Shown here: positions 36,133 to 45,326 of the stretch, piece by piece
Numbering within the stretch: the first letter of the stretch is position 1
Layout of the letters: every line of letters begins with the position of its first letter
From: Hirschia maritima DSM 19733
GTDB taxonomy: Bacteria; Pseudomonadota; Alphaproteobacteria; Caulobacterales; Hyphomonadaceae
Length of the DNA: 64,000 bases
Direction of reading: 5' to 3'
NCBI RefSeq assembly: GCF_000378345.1
Contig: NZ_KB899550.1
Location: 1 to 64,000 of the forward strand
Notes under the pieces: generated by a model
Databases searched by the model: none
The model's input: the letters and a program-made list of their open reading frames with translations, nothing else
Told to the model about the DNA's origin: nothing
Program-made: the position numbers and the translations under genes

Positions 36133-36852
36133 TTAATTCAATGTCTTGTGATTGTTTGCAATCACTTTGAAAATCGGTCCTTTTTGCTCAACCAAGAGAA
36201 CTTCATCTCCTGCTTCGAAAGAAGAATCTGCTTCATCGGGTTCAACCAATAAATAGTGAACCTGACCTGTGTGATCTTCCAGCTTGGCTTCAGCAGGTTG
36301 CCCAAGGCTGGCTTTGCCTCGAAATATTGTAGCAACTTTACCGATAAAGCTGGTTTTAGACACAGCATCTGTTTCTTCTTTGGGCATGACACGAGCAAGA
36401 AATAAGCCAATATGGCGTGTCAGCGGCAGTGAGATCACGAGTGCAATTAGGACCGGTATAAATACTGGCAAGTACATGCCAGTTATGCTGTGAACAGTGT
36501 TTTGAGTTACAATTCCGGCCAGCCCAAAACTGGTTAAAAATGCCACGAACAAGACCAATACAGGTACTTTTCCCACACATAACCATGCGAGGAATGACCC
36601 AAAAAGACCCAAGCTTGGAACGTCTGGGCCAGCAGCCGGGTCAACATCCAATGGGCTTGCTGAGGGTGTTTCTAGTCCTGCATCAGCATCAATATCCAAG
36701 TCCGCGTCTAACTCAATGTCCGGTAAAAAACCATCGACAAATTCGGAAAAGCCAAATCCCATCAATAGGCCAATGACTTCTAACACAGCAATGAAAAGCA
36801 TAATTAGAAGCGCGATGGTGAAAGGCGCTAAAGCAGCGTCAAAAAAAATCAC
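36133..36852 (-). CDS. NfeD/YqiJ-like membrane protein with OB-fold-type domain
   Basis: A 239-residue membrane protein from a GTG start. Hydrophobic segments occur at about residues 8-35, 85-110 and 120-145, and the soluble C-terminal region (SFIGKVATIFRGKASLGQPAEAKLEDHTGQVHYLLVEPDEADSSFEAGDEVLLVEQKGPIFKVIAN) has the pattern of an OB-fold as in NfeD/YqiJ proteins. The loop after the first segment is rich in aspartate (DIELDADLDIDADAGLETPSASPLDVDP). NfeD-type proteins work with the flotillin encoded downstream, where they are thought to help assemble membrane microdomains. Context supports the call. Confidence 0.82.
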   Translation of the reverse strand: MIFFDAALAPFTIALLIMLFIAVLEVIGLLMGFGFSEFVDGFLPDIELDADLDIDADAGLETPSASPLDVDPAAGPDVPSLGLFGSFLAWLCVGKVPVLVLFVAFLTSFGLAGIVTQNTVHSITGMYLPVFIPVLIALVISLPLTRHIGLFLARVMPKEETDAVSKTSFIGKVATIFRGKASLGQPAEAKLEDHTGQVHYLLVEPDEADSSFEAGDEVLLVEQKGPIFKVIANNHKTLN

Positions 36853-36919
36853 GGATTGTCCCCATATGTTAAATGTGTTGCTAGATTTGATTGAGTCCAG
36901 CTAAAGCTAAATTGAGACT

Positions 36920-37363
36920 TTAATTGTGGTCAGATGCGAGAGCATCTAATTCTGCCAATAGGCTCTCAAATTGCTTAGTCTGTTCCGAGTGCATAGGTGA
37001 TTTCTGTGCATCGGTTTCGAGAAATAAATTCAATTTTTCAATGTCTTGTGTGATTTCTTTAACACGGTTTTCTAATTGAGCTTTTTCTTTTTCCAGACTG
37101 TGCTTTTGTTTCAATCCAGCGCGAGCCAAATCATCTCGATTTAACTCTACTGCTGTTGAGCTTTTGCTCTCTAGGCTTGCGATAGTCGCAGAAAGTGTGG
37201 AAAGCTTTTTCTGTGTTTGGTGTTTTTCTACGGCTAGATTGCCGATCACAGCTTTCACAGCTTCAACACCTTTGGGCTTGTTTTCGTTTTCAGGAAAATC
37301 CAGGAAATTGGACATTTCCTGTTTTAAAACCCCAGCAATGCGATCCAGAAAAGTATTGTTCAT
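36920..37363 (-). CDS. Short coiled-coil protein, PspA/IM30-like
   Basis: A 147-residue, almost entirely helical protein: NNTFLDRIAGVLKQEMSNFLDFPENENKPKGVEAVKAVIGNLAVEKHQTQKKLSTLSATIASLESKSSTAVELNRDDLARAGLKQKHSLEKEKAQLENRV. The pattern of an amphipathic N-terminus and long helices, with the phrase DDLARAGLKQK, resembles PspA/IM30 membrane-binding proteins but is shorter than the usual ~220 residues. ATG 37363 was taken because GGGGG lies ~9 bases upstream; ATG 37372 is almost on top of it. PspA-like proteins occur with flotillin/NfeD genes elsewhere, which supports the call. It is first in the operon and probably acts at the inner membrane. Confidence 0.65.
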   Translation of the reverse strand: MNNTFLDRIAGVLKQEMSNFLDFPENENKPKGVEAVKAVIGNLAVEKHQTQKKLSTLSATIASLESKSSTAVELNRDDLARAGLKQKHSLEKEKAQLENRVKEITQDIEKLNLFLETDAQKSPMHSEQTKQFESLLAELDALASDHN

Positions 37364-37485
37364 TCTGTTCATCCCCCATTCATCACATTAAATAATGTTT
37401 AAATATGGACGGAAGTAAGTCAAAATAATTTTAAGTTGAAAAACAGCTATTCTTTGATCATGGATTAGTATGGGGGATATGAATT

Positions 37486-38934
37486 TTACCTCAAATTCCC
37501 AAATAGGCGATATTTGATTTCTAGGTAATCGTCCAATCCGTATTTTGAACCTTCGCGGCCAAACCCTGATTGGTTGATACCTCCAAAAGGTGCTGCTGCA
37601 TCAGATATTTGAGTTTCATTTATGCCAACCATACCAAATTCTAGTGCGTCACTGACACGCCAAGCTTGGCTAAGCTGTTCGGTATAGATGTATGCGGCCA
37701 ATCCATAATCAGTAGCATTTGCAGCAATTGTTGCTTCTTGCTCGGCATCGAACTCAAATATTGGGATTATAGGACCGAAAATTTCTTCTCTGGCGATTTC
37801 CATGTCGCTATTTAAGTTGGAAATAATCGTTGGTGAAAAGAATAGATCGCCAGCGGGTGATTTTTGACCACCAGTAATGATATTCGCGTTTTTTGAGACG
37901 GCATCTTCTAAAAGTGAACTTACTTTCTTCATCGCTGCGGAATTGATGAGGGGGCCAATCATTGTTTCCTCAGAAAAGCCGTTGCCGACTTTTAGTTTGG
38001 AAACTTTTTCAGAAAGTTTTGAAACAAATTTGTCGCGTACATTTTTGTGTACAAAAATCCTGTTTGCACAAATACAGGTTTGTCCGGCATTGCGGAATTT
38101 AGCTTGCATCAATCCTTTGACCGCGAGGTCAATGTCGGCAGATTCAAAAACGATAAAAGGGGCATTGCCACCCAATTCTAACGATAATTTTTTGAGTGAT
38201 GGTGCTGATTGAGTGTATAATATTCGGCCAACATCTGTTGAGCCAGTGAAGCTTACTTTTTTGATTTTGGGGTGGGTTGTTAGGACCTTTCCAATTTCAA
38301 CAGGAGAGCTGGCAGGTAAAACGTTGAAAACCCCATTGGTGAGATCTGCCTCTTCAAATATTTTGGCAAGTGTTAGGGCGGAGAGGGGAGTATCTTCTGC
38401 TGGTTTTGCGACCAGTGTGCATCCTGCAGCTAAAGCCGCTCCGGCTTTTCTTGCCAGCATAGCCAGAGGAAAGTTCCAAGGCGTAATCGCTGCACAAACA
38501 CCGATAGGATGTTTGGTTGCTGTTGCTTTACTTGAAGCAGAGCGCGTTGGGATAGTGTCGCCATAGATACGCACGGCTTCTTCAGCAAACCACTTGAAAT
38601 ATGAGGCACTATAAAGGACTTCGCCAAACGCTTCTTTATATGGTTTTCCATTTTCCAGCGTTATTATAGGGGCAATTTTATCTGCATTTTTTGTCAATAA
38701 ATCAGCGATTTTAGAGAGAAAGTTCGATCGTTCATAAGGGCTTTTTCTTGACCAAGCTGGAAACGCGTTGTGTGCAGCGTCAATCGCCATTTCAGTTTCA
38801 TGAATGCCGCAATCAGAAAGAAGTGTTATCTCGTTTCCTGTTGCGGGGTCAGATACGCTAAATTGGTCGCCAGATTTAGGTGCAAGCCATTGTCCATCCA
38901 CAAAAGCTTTGGTCATTAAATATTCTGTGTTCAT
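37486..38934 (-). CDS. gabD: NAD(P)-dependent succinate-semialdehyde dehydrogenase-like aldehyde dehydrogenase
   Basis: A 482-residue aldehyde dehydrogenase of the GabD type. Visible hallmarks are LENGKPYKEAFGEVLYSASYFKWFAEEAVRIYGDTIP, the cofactor-binding PWNFPLAMLARK and FTGSTDVG, the general-base glutamate in LELGGNAPFIVF, and the catalytic cysteine in GQTCICANRIFVH. The C-terminus GINQSGFGREGSKYGLDDYLEIKY is also GabD-like. It oxidises succinate semialdehyde, or a related aldehyde, to the acid in the cytoplasm. It stands alone, divergent from the DUF1592 gene. The aldehyde dehydrogenase assignment is certain; the exact substrate is inferred. Confidence 0.88.
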   Translation of the reverse strand: MNTEYLMTKAFVDGQWLAPKSGDQFSVSDPATGNEITLLSDCGIHETEMAIDAAHNAFPAWSRKSPYERSNFLSKIADLLTKNADKIAPIITLENGKPYKEAFGEVLYSASYFKWFAEEAVRIYGDTIPTRSASSKATATKHPIGVCAAITPWNFPLAMLARKAGAALAAGCTLVAKPAEDTPLSALTLAKIFEEADLTNGVFNVLPASSPVEIGKVLTTHPKIKKVSFTGSTDVGRILYTQSAPSLKKLSLELGGNAPFIVFESADIDLAVKGLMQAKFRNAGQTCICANRIFVHKNVRDKFVSKLSEKVSKLKVGNGFSEETMIGPLINSAAMKKVSSLLEDAVSKNANIITGGQKSPAGDLFFSPTIISNLNSDMEIAREEIFGPIIPIFEFDAEQEATIAANATDYGLAAYIYTEQLSQAWRVSDALEFGMVGINETQISDAAAPFGGINQSGFGREGSKYGLDDYLEIKYRLFGNLR

Positions 38935-39301
38935 AGCACGCCTTGTCGAATGATTTGCGATTTTACTTTGGTATATCCGTATAATGCGCCAGTGTCATTT
39001 CATGGCCCTGCATCATTTGTTTAACCAGGTCATTCTCTATGGTTTAAATCGATTTATGACCTGATGTGATTGTCTCACACTGAAATTTGTGACTGCTGGA
39101 ATTTTTTTCTTCCTGAAAAGATATTCTGTTCCGATAGAGGAAAAGCCTCTCTGATCTGTCTTACAATATGAGACCTGAGTAAAAGTGTAAGCAGCTAATT
39201 TTCAAAAAACAGAAATGCGATTTTTTTTTGCTTGCATCTTTCGGGGATTGTGAAATTCTTGTAATATTGTAAACAATTAACATTATTGTCCGAGGGAATG
39301 T
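38935..39301. other. Divergent intergenic region upstream of gabD and the DUF1592 gene
   Basis: About 370 bp without a gene. It should carry the promoters of both divergent genes, but none is obvious. Two features stand out: an 8-bp inverted repeat CAGGTCAT (39026-39033) and ATGACCTG (39056-39063) separated by 22 bp, and related TTGTAATATTGTAAACAAT-type sequence at about 39260-39278, where the 10-mer TTGTAAACAA is near-palindromic and resembles a repressor half-site pair. Homopolymer A/T runs are frequent here. Confidence 0.45.
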
Positions 39302-42300
39302 ATGCGTCGTCCACTTTTGTATGTATGGATTTTTACGTTGGTGCTGGTGCTGGGCGTGCAAATTTTCGCGCTGTTAAACCCCCTGGACGGCGTGTCTGGT
39401 TCTGGCTTTGGAAGATTCTTAGGTCGTTTCCATCCACTCATACTTCATTTTCCAGTTGCTTTTTTGGTGCTTGCGGGATTGCTTGAGGTTTCAAAGTTTC
39501 ATCCGCGCACAGTTCAATTCTCGAAATTCACAGGTCCTGTACTTGTGCTTGCAGCATTATCTGCATGTGCAACTGTGGTGCTGGGTTTGTTGTTGGCTGC
39601 AAATGAAGGGCATGCAGGTGCGCTTGTCGAGCGACATCGTAGCAGAGGAATTGGCGTCGCTGTTTTGGCTTGTATTGCGGCAGCGGTGTATTATTCGGCG
39701 AGCCTTTTAAAAGATGAAAGATTTCAAAAAAAGCTAACTTTGGGATATCAAGTCAGCTTAGGGGCCGCATTGGCTTTGATGGGCTTGGCGGCGCACGATG
39801 GTGGTTCTCTCGTGCATGGACCAAGCTATTTAGCCGATTATGCACCAAAGTTTCTAAAACCTATCTTGATCACGCATACTGCTGAAAAGAGTTCAAAATC
39901 TTCAGAGGTTGTTTCTGAGCATTCTACTGTGTCTCCTGAACTTATCAGCCGGTTTCAGACTGATGTGGGCGGTTTCTTTGGAAGTTATTGCTCGCGTTGT
40001 CATGGTGACGGGAAGCAGGAAGCAAATGTAAATCTAGCTATTTTTGATCCGACATTTCAGGAACATGATAGTGCGCACCATTGGAACCGCGTTTTAGGTG
40101 TTTTGGGTTCACATCGTATGCCGCCAGCGAAGGCAAAACAGCCTGAAGATCACACTCGTGCAAAGGCAATTACTTGGATTCAGGATGCTCTGCAGGAACA
40201 TGCTGTGGCGCGCAGAGCTGATCAAGCAAATGCTCCTTTACGCCGATTAAGCAAACGCGAACTCAATCATGTTTATCAAGATTTGTTCAATGTAGATTCC
40301 AACTTTGCAGCGGCTCTTCCTGAAGACCCAAAATCCTTGCATGGCTATGATACTGATGCAGACCTATTAATGGTCGCAATGTCAGATCTGAGATTCTATC
40401 ATCAGATCGCGCGTGAAGCTGTTGATGCATATGTGAAGATAGGTGAGCGCACGATAGACGTAGAGTTCTTTTTCGCTGAAATGGAAGACATATATCATTA
40501 CGGGCGCCAAGATGGTGATGATCTTTCATACGAGCGTGCACCAATCCCTATTTCTGCGGAAGATTTAGCGAGAATTAAAGAAGAACGCTCAAATAAGCCA
40601 CCGGAATATCGGTACAGAAAGTATGGTCCGTTACCTTATGGGGTGATCCCGGTTGGAGATGTACGCGGGCTTGGTGAAGGACGGGGGTTCGCGCGTCTTC
40701 ACGAACAGATGATGTTGCTAAGAACAGATCAAACCCATGGTGAGGTGACGATTAAAGTAACAGCAGCACGCATGCAAGGAAGCAATCCAGACGATGCAAG
40801 CTTACCTCGATTAAAACTGGAAGCCGGTTGGCGCAATGTGCAGAGCTTGAGAACATCTGTCATTGGAGAGAAAGACGTTAGCGCGCCAATGGAAGCGCCG
40901 GAAACTATTGAATTCAAGTTCCGGCTAGAAGATGTGATAGTGCCCGAAAAAGGGCGCCGCGCACCTGAGACGGATCATCGTTGGTTATTGCTTGTTTTGT
41001 CAAATTTTGCTCGCCATGAAAATGGTGCGCTTGCTGGGTCGGTCTATGGACAAGTCGATCCCAATCATCCTGCTTTTGCAAGTTATGCTGACAATAATCC
41101 TTATAAAGAGCAGGCTCTTGCGGCAATAGAATATCAAAAAGTTGGATATCAAAAATGGGAAGAGGGAGGGGTTCCTTATCTGCGTCTTGATGCAATAGAG
41201 GCGAGCATTACGCCAATCACCGCAGATGAGAATGCAAGATGGATTATTTCTCCTTCAGTTGATGGTTCTCGTGAGGCTGAAACTGCGGTTGTTCAGGAAA
41301 CTTTTGAGCGCTTTCTTCCGGAAGTTTTCCGGCGTACAGTACATGCTTCTGAAGTTAAGGAATACACAAACCTGTTTACCAAACTTCGGGATGGCGGTGA
41401 TGATTTTGAGACAGCTTTAAAAGAGACATTAGCTGCTGCACTCATATCGCCTGAGTTCTTGTACATAGGTTTTCCATCCTATGCGATGGATGGTGATGCA
41501 GAGCAGTTAGAGAAAATTCGTCGGAATTACTATCTAGCGTCTCGTTTATCGTTCTTTCTTTGGTCATCCATGCCAGATGAACGTCTTAGAACGCTGGCGC
41601 ATGAATTAGAATTGCTTGATCCAGCTGTGATGGCGCGTGAAGTTGAACGCATGCTCGCCGATCCGAAATCCAAACGTATGAGCCGGGCTTTCGCAGATCA
41701 ATGGCTTCAATTGGCCAAAGTAAAAAATACAGGTGTATCTCCCGAAATATATCCAGACTATAGCGTTGAATTTGCAGAATTGATTGCTGAAGAATCCCGC
41801 GCGACGTTTGAAGATGTGGTTCTTAACAATCGAGATGCTCGCACTTTGTTTAAATCTGAACACATGATGTTGAACGAAGAGTTGGCACGCCACTACGGAA
41901 TAGAAGGCGTAATTGGCGGTGATCTAAGGCGTGTCGAAGTTGGTGATCCTGGAACGCGTGCGGGTATCGTGACCCAAGCAAGTATTCTCACCATGAATTC
42001 AGATGGAATGGATTCTCATCCGATTAAGCGCGGCGTATGGATGTTGGAACGTGTGCTGGGTGATCCTCCTCCGCCACCTCCTCCAGCAGTGCCCGACCTA
42101 GACACGAATAACCCACTTCTTGCGGATATGACGCTCAAAGAAAAAATTGAGCATCACAGACAGCTAAGTGCCTGTTCTGGGTGTCATGAGCAGATTGACC
42201 CATGGGGCGTGGCTATGGAGAATTTTGACGCCACTGGACGTTGGCGCGATATGGTTAAAGTCAACGAAAACGCTGATCCGCGGCCTGTGGATGCAAGTAG

Positions 42301-42598
42301 CGTTCTTCCAGATGGAACGGAAATACCAAACTTTGAAGCTATGAAAGCTTATCTCTTTTCCAACAGGGAAGAAGATCTGATGCACAACATTGTGCACCAT
42401 TTGATGATGTACGCATTGGGACGCGAATTAGATATTTTGGATGAAGCAGAAGCGGAAGGCATATACGCGAGCTTCAGGGCATCAGGATACAAAATGCCCA
42501 CGCTCATTCAAGCGATCGTTCTGAGTGACGGCTTTACAAACAGAGATCAAGAAACAGCCAAAGCTGAGCTGACTAGAGGAGGAAGCGCCCATGAGTAG
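39302..42598 (+). CDS. Membrane-anchored DUF1592/DUF1588/DUF1585 haem protein (planctomycete-type cytochrome c domains)
   Basis: A 1098-residue protein. The first ~180 residues carry about four membrane segments with GRFHPLILHFPVAFLVLAGLLEV, resembling DUF2231. A c-type haem motif CSRCH is at C230-H234. Then follow the usual domain series: LRRLSKRELNHVYQDLF (DUF1587), a long DUF1595-like middle, YYLASRLSFFLWSSMPDERL (DUF1592), SHPIKRGVWMLERVLGDPPPPPPP (DUF1588) and a second CSGCH (C958-H962) in SGCHEQIDPWGVAMENFDATGRWRD (DUF1585). The bulk should be periplasmic. The family is widespread in Planctomycetes and occurs in Proteobacteria beside DUF1552 genes; its function is not established. It overlaps the next gene by 8 bp. 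Confidence 0.92.
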   Translation: MRRPLLYVWIFTLVLVLGVQIFALLNPLDGVSGSGFGRFLGRFHPLILHFPVAFLVLAGLLEVSKFHPRTVQFSKFTGPVLVLAALSACATVVLGLLLAANEGHAGALVERHRSRGIGVAVLACIAAAVYYSASLLKDERFQKKLTLGYQVSLGAALALMGLAAHDGGSLVHGPSYLADYAPKFLKPILITHTAEKSSKSSEVVSEHSTVSPELISRFQTDVGGFFGSYCSRCHGDGKQEANVNLAIFDPTFQEHDSAHHWNRVLGVLGSHRMPPAKAKQPEDHTRAKAITWIQDALQEHAVARRADQANAPLRRLSKRELNHVYQDLFNVDSNFAAALPEDPKSLHGYDTDADLLMVAMSDLRFYHQIAREAVDAYVKIGERTIDVEFFFAEMEDIYHYGRQDGDDLSYERAPIPISAEDLARIKEERSNKPPEYRYRKYGPLPYGVIPVGDVRGLGEGRGFARLHEQMMLLRTDQTHGEVTIKVTAARMQGSNPDDASLPRLKLEAGWRNVQSLRTSVIGEKDVSAPMEAPETIEFKFRLEDVIVPEKGRRAPETDHRWLLLVLSNFARHENGALAGSVYGQVDPNHPAFASYADNNPYKEQALAAIEYQKVGYQKWEEGGVPYLRLDAIEASITPITADENARWIISPSVDGSREAETAVVQETFERFLPEVFRRTVHASEVKEYTNLFTKLRDGGDDFETALKETLAAALISPEFLYIGFPSYAMDGDAEQLEKIRRNYYLASRLSFFLWSSMPDERLRTLAHELELLDPAVMAREVERMLADPKSKRMSRAFADQWLQLAKVKNTGVSPEIYPDYSVEFAELIAEESRATFEDVVLNNRDARTLFKSEHMMLNEELARHYGIEGVIGGDLRRVEVGDPGTRAGIVTQASILTMNSDGMDSHPIKRGVWMLERVLGDPPPPPPPAVPDLDTNNPLLADMTLKEKIEHHRQLSACSGCHEQIDPWGVAMENFDATGRWRDMVKVNENADPRPVDASSVLPDGTEIPNFEAMKAYLFSNREEDLMHNIVHHLMMYALGRELDILDEAEAEGIYASFRASGYKMPTLIQAIVLSDGFTNRDQETAKAELTRGGSAHE

Positions 42599-43943
42599 GA
42601 GATTAATTGCAGATCGCCGAAACTTTTTGCGAGCAGGGGGGGCGTCATTGCTCCTTCCATCATTGGCGTCAATGCCGCTCACTGCTTTTGCAAATGATGC
42701 AGAAAAGATAGCCTCTCCACCTAAACGGCTATGCTTTTTATTTTTTGGTATGGGAGTGGCGCTTCCACCTGAGGGTCATGCGGCTCATAATGATTGGCAT
42801 TGGTTCCCGCATGAGCTTGGTGAAAATTATAAATTCAATAAATCCCTTTCTTCATTAGAACCGTATCGTAAAAAACTGAGCGTACTTTCAGGACTTTCTC
42901 ATCCTCGAACACGTCAAATGTATTCGCACTCCACGGGTGGATATTTCTTGAGTGCGGCAGATCCAGAATCTACCGTCGGTTATTCAATTTCAGTAGATCA
43001 GGTTTATGCAAACCATTTTGGAAGTGAAACGCGGTATCCATTTATAACAATGTCCACCGAGGGCGGCGTTGGAGATATAAGAGAACCTCACACTTTATCC
43101 TATTCGGGATCAGGTCAGCCAATTCCAGCAGTGGGTGGGCCGCGAGCTTTGTTTGACGAATTATTCAGTGTTCAGATGGCAGGGCGCGGCGCGATTGAAA
43201 GACAATATGGTCGTGAACGCTCGATCATGGATGCACTTGTGCCTGATTTGAAAAAGTTAAATGCATCCTTGCCTGCAGAAGACAGAAATCGTCTGGGGCA
43301 ATATACAACTGCCGTGCGTTCACTTGAGAATCGTATTGCTCGTGCACAGGCTTGGTTGGATGTACCAAAACCTTCTGTTCCTGAGAGTCAATTTGAGTTG
43401 GATATCGACCCAATCAATGATGGACCAGAGAAATTCATCGATTCAATGTATCAGCTCATCCATACATCATTTGTTACGGATAGTACGCGCGTCGCATCTT
43501 ATGCGATTGTAGAAGAGTCACCTGGAGCACTTGCTTGCCGTTTCCCGACAACAATGGGGTTACCACATCATCATTCCATATCACATGATTTCAACACTGA
43601 AGGCGGATATGAGCGTTGGGGAAAATACGATAAGTTTTTGGCAGACCGTTTCGCGGGTTTCTTGAAGCAATTGGATGAAACAGATGATCCATTTGCGGAA
43701 GGGTCTTTGCTAGATAACACGATCGTTCTCTATGGTTCAGGAACAAGCACCGAGCACAATCCGCGCAATTTCCCACTCATTGTTGCTGGGGGAGATAATT
43801 TGGGATTGAAGCATGGAGCACATCACGGGTTTGAGGAAGATATTCCGATGTCGAACCTGCTGCTTACATTGCTTCAACAGCTTGGTACACCAACCGAAAA
43901 GTTTGCTGATAGTACAGGGACCATCCCTGAAATACTGATCTAA
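42591..43943 (+). CDS. DUF1552 protein with Tat signal peptide
   Basis: A 450-residue protein of the DUF1552 family, which nearly always accompanies DUF1592 proteins. The N-terminus RRLIADRRNFLRAGGASLLLPSLASMPLTAFA is a twin-arginine signal (RRNFLR), so it is exported folded, presumably with a cofactor or metal bound. Family stretches include KRLCFLFFGMGVALP, LSVLSGLSHPRTRQMYSHSTGGYFLSA, SVDQVYANHFGSETRYP and NTIVLYGSGTSTEHNPRNFPLIVAGG, which recall alkaline-phosphatase/sulfatase-like folds. Its role is not known. Translational overlap with the upstream gene suggests that the two form a complex in the periplasm. Confidence 0.92.
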   Translation: MSRRLIADRRNFLRAGGASLLLPSLASMPLTAFANDAEKIASPPKRLCFLFFGMGVALPPEGHAAHNDWHWFPHELGENYKFNKSLSSLEPYRKKLSVLSGLSHPRTRQMYSHSTGGYFLSAADPESTVGYSISVDQVYANHFGSETRYPFITMSTEGGVGDIREPHTLSYSGSGQPIPAVGGPRALFDELFSVQMAGRGAIERQYGRERSIMDALVPDLKKLNASLPAEDRNRLGQYTTAVRSLENRIARAQAWLDVPKPSVPESQFELDIDPINDGPEKFIDSMYQLIHTSFVTDSTRVASYAIVEESPGALACRFPTTMGLPHHHSISHDFNTEGGYERWGKYDKFLADRFAGFLKQLDETDDPFAEGSLLDNTIVLYGSGTSTEHNPRNFPLIVAGGDNLGLKHGAHHGFEEDIPMSNLLLTLLQQLGTPTEKFADSTGTIPEILI

Positions 43944-43977
43944 TTAAAATCTAGATCATCGAAAAAAGAATTTGGGG

Positions 43978-44000
43978 CTCGAAATTTATTTCGAGTTCTT
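43978..44000 (+). terminator. Terminator-like hairpin after the DUF1552 gene
   Basis: CTCGAAA-TTTA-TTTCGAG (43978-43995) is a perfect 7-bp stem followed by TTCTT. It is moderately T-rich and lies between DUF1552 and the MFS gene, so the two may be separate transcripts. Confidence 0.5.
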
Positions 44001-44030
44001 CCGGGGAGGAAGGACATATTTGTTTCGGAT

Positions 44031-45326
44031 ATGTCTATAAAAGTTGGAACTTACAACGTGTTAAAGACAAACAAAGAGCGCTATTTGCTGTTAGCGCTGC
44101 TATTTTTTACGGTCGTTATTAATTATATGGACCGTATCAATATTTCTGTTGCAGCTTCGGCTGTACGTGGAGATTTAGGGCTTTCCAAAGAAGCAATGGG
44201 ACTCATATTTTCTGCTTGGGCTTGGACATATACGGCCTTCCAAATTCCAGGTGGTTTGGTGGCAGATCGCTTTCATGCGCGGATTTTGTATCCGATAATT
44301 TTAGTCGGCTGGTCCATCGCAACGGTCGTTCAAGGACTTATAAACTCCTTGGGCGCGCTTATTGGGTGTCGAATTTTTGTTGGGGCTTTTGAAGCGCCGT
44401 CATATCCCATCAATAATAAAGTAGTGACGGAATGGTTTCCGCCAGAGCAGAGAGCATCTGCCATCAGTGTTTATGTTTCTGGGCAATATGTAGGTTTGGC
44501 TTTCCTAGCTCCAATTTTGACGATTTTGTTGGTCGAAATAGGTTGGCGCAATTTCATGATTGCGACAGGAGTATTGGGGGTTGTTTGGGCTGCGATATGG
44601 TATCTTTCTTATCCCAAAGGAGAGGGAAGCGAGAAGAACAAAACAGAAAATGGGGACATGAATCCAGTTGGTTCTCCTGAAGCAGACAAAACTCAGAGCA
44701 AACCAGATTTTGGTTTGGCGCTTGGGCACACAAAATTATGGGGTGTGTATATAGGTCAGTTTGCAATTGGGTCAGTCTTTATATTCTTCTTAACATGGTT
44801 CCCAACTTATTTGACCGAATACAGGGGGATAGAAATTGTTAAATCAGGGTTTATGGCTGCCGTACCGTATTTAGGCGCGTTTTGCGGGGTTCTTCTCGCT
44901 GGATTTTCTTCAGATTGGATGACGCGTAAAGGCATTTCTGCTGAGATTTCCCGTAAAGCGCCTGTGATGATTGGATTATTGTTCTCTACAGCGATTGTGG
45001 GAGCCAATTATACGAACGACAATAATATCGCAATTGCTTTCCTAACCGTGTCATTCTTCGGTGTTGGTTTGGCCTCGATCACTTGGGTGTTTGTATCTTT
45101 GATAGCGCCTGACGATCAGGTGGGGCTAGTGGGTGGTTTCTTCAATTTCTTTGGAGGTTCTTCCGCGATTGTTACACCTCTTTTGATCGGAATGTTGATC
45201 TCTGATGATAACTTTGCGCCCGCGTTTATATACATTGGTGCAGTGGCAATTATGGGCTTTCTTTCATACCTATTTCTTGTTGGAAAAGTGGAAAAAATCG
45301 AAAATAAATCATGTCTCGACAACTAA
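44031..45326 (+). CDS. MFS transporter, anion:cation symporter (ACS) type
   Basis: A 431-residue twelve-helix transporter. The N-terminal FTVVINYMDRINISVAASAVRGDLGLSKEAMGLIFSAWAWTYTAFQIPGGLVADRFHARILYPIILVGWS is characteristic of the hexuronate/galactonate/tartrate ACS family, with the loop 2-3 motif GGLVADRF. A hydrophilic central loop lies at about residues 200-230. It should import an organic anion, most likely a sugar acid, by proton symport. The stop lies 16 bp inside the following uronate-dehydrogenase-like gene, so transport and oxidation are probably coupled. Substrate is inferred. Confidence 0.9.
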   Translation: MSIKVGTYNVLKTNKERYLLLALLFFTVVINYMDRINISVAASAVRGDLGLSKEAMGLIFSAWAWTYTAFQIPGGLVADRFHARILYPIILVGWSIATVVQGLINSLGALIGCRIFVGAFEAPSYPINNKVVTEWFPPEQRASAISVYVSGQYVGLAFLAPILTILLVEIGWRNFMIATGVLGVVWAAIWYLSYPKGEGSEKNKTENGDMNPVGSPEADKTQSKPDFGLALGHTKLWGVYIGQFAIGSVFIFFLTWFPTYLTEYRGIEIVKSGFMAAVPYLGAFCGVLLAGFSSDWMTRKGISAEISRKAPVMIGLLFSTAIVGANYTNDNNIAIAFLTVSFFGVGLASITWVFVSLIAPDDQVGLVGGFFNFFGGSSAIVTPLLIGMLISDDNFAPAFIYIGAVAIMGFLSYLFLVGKVEKIENKSCLDN

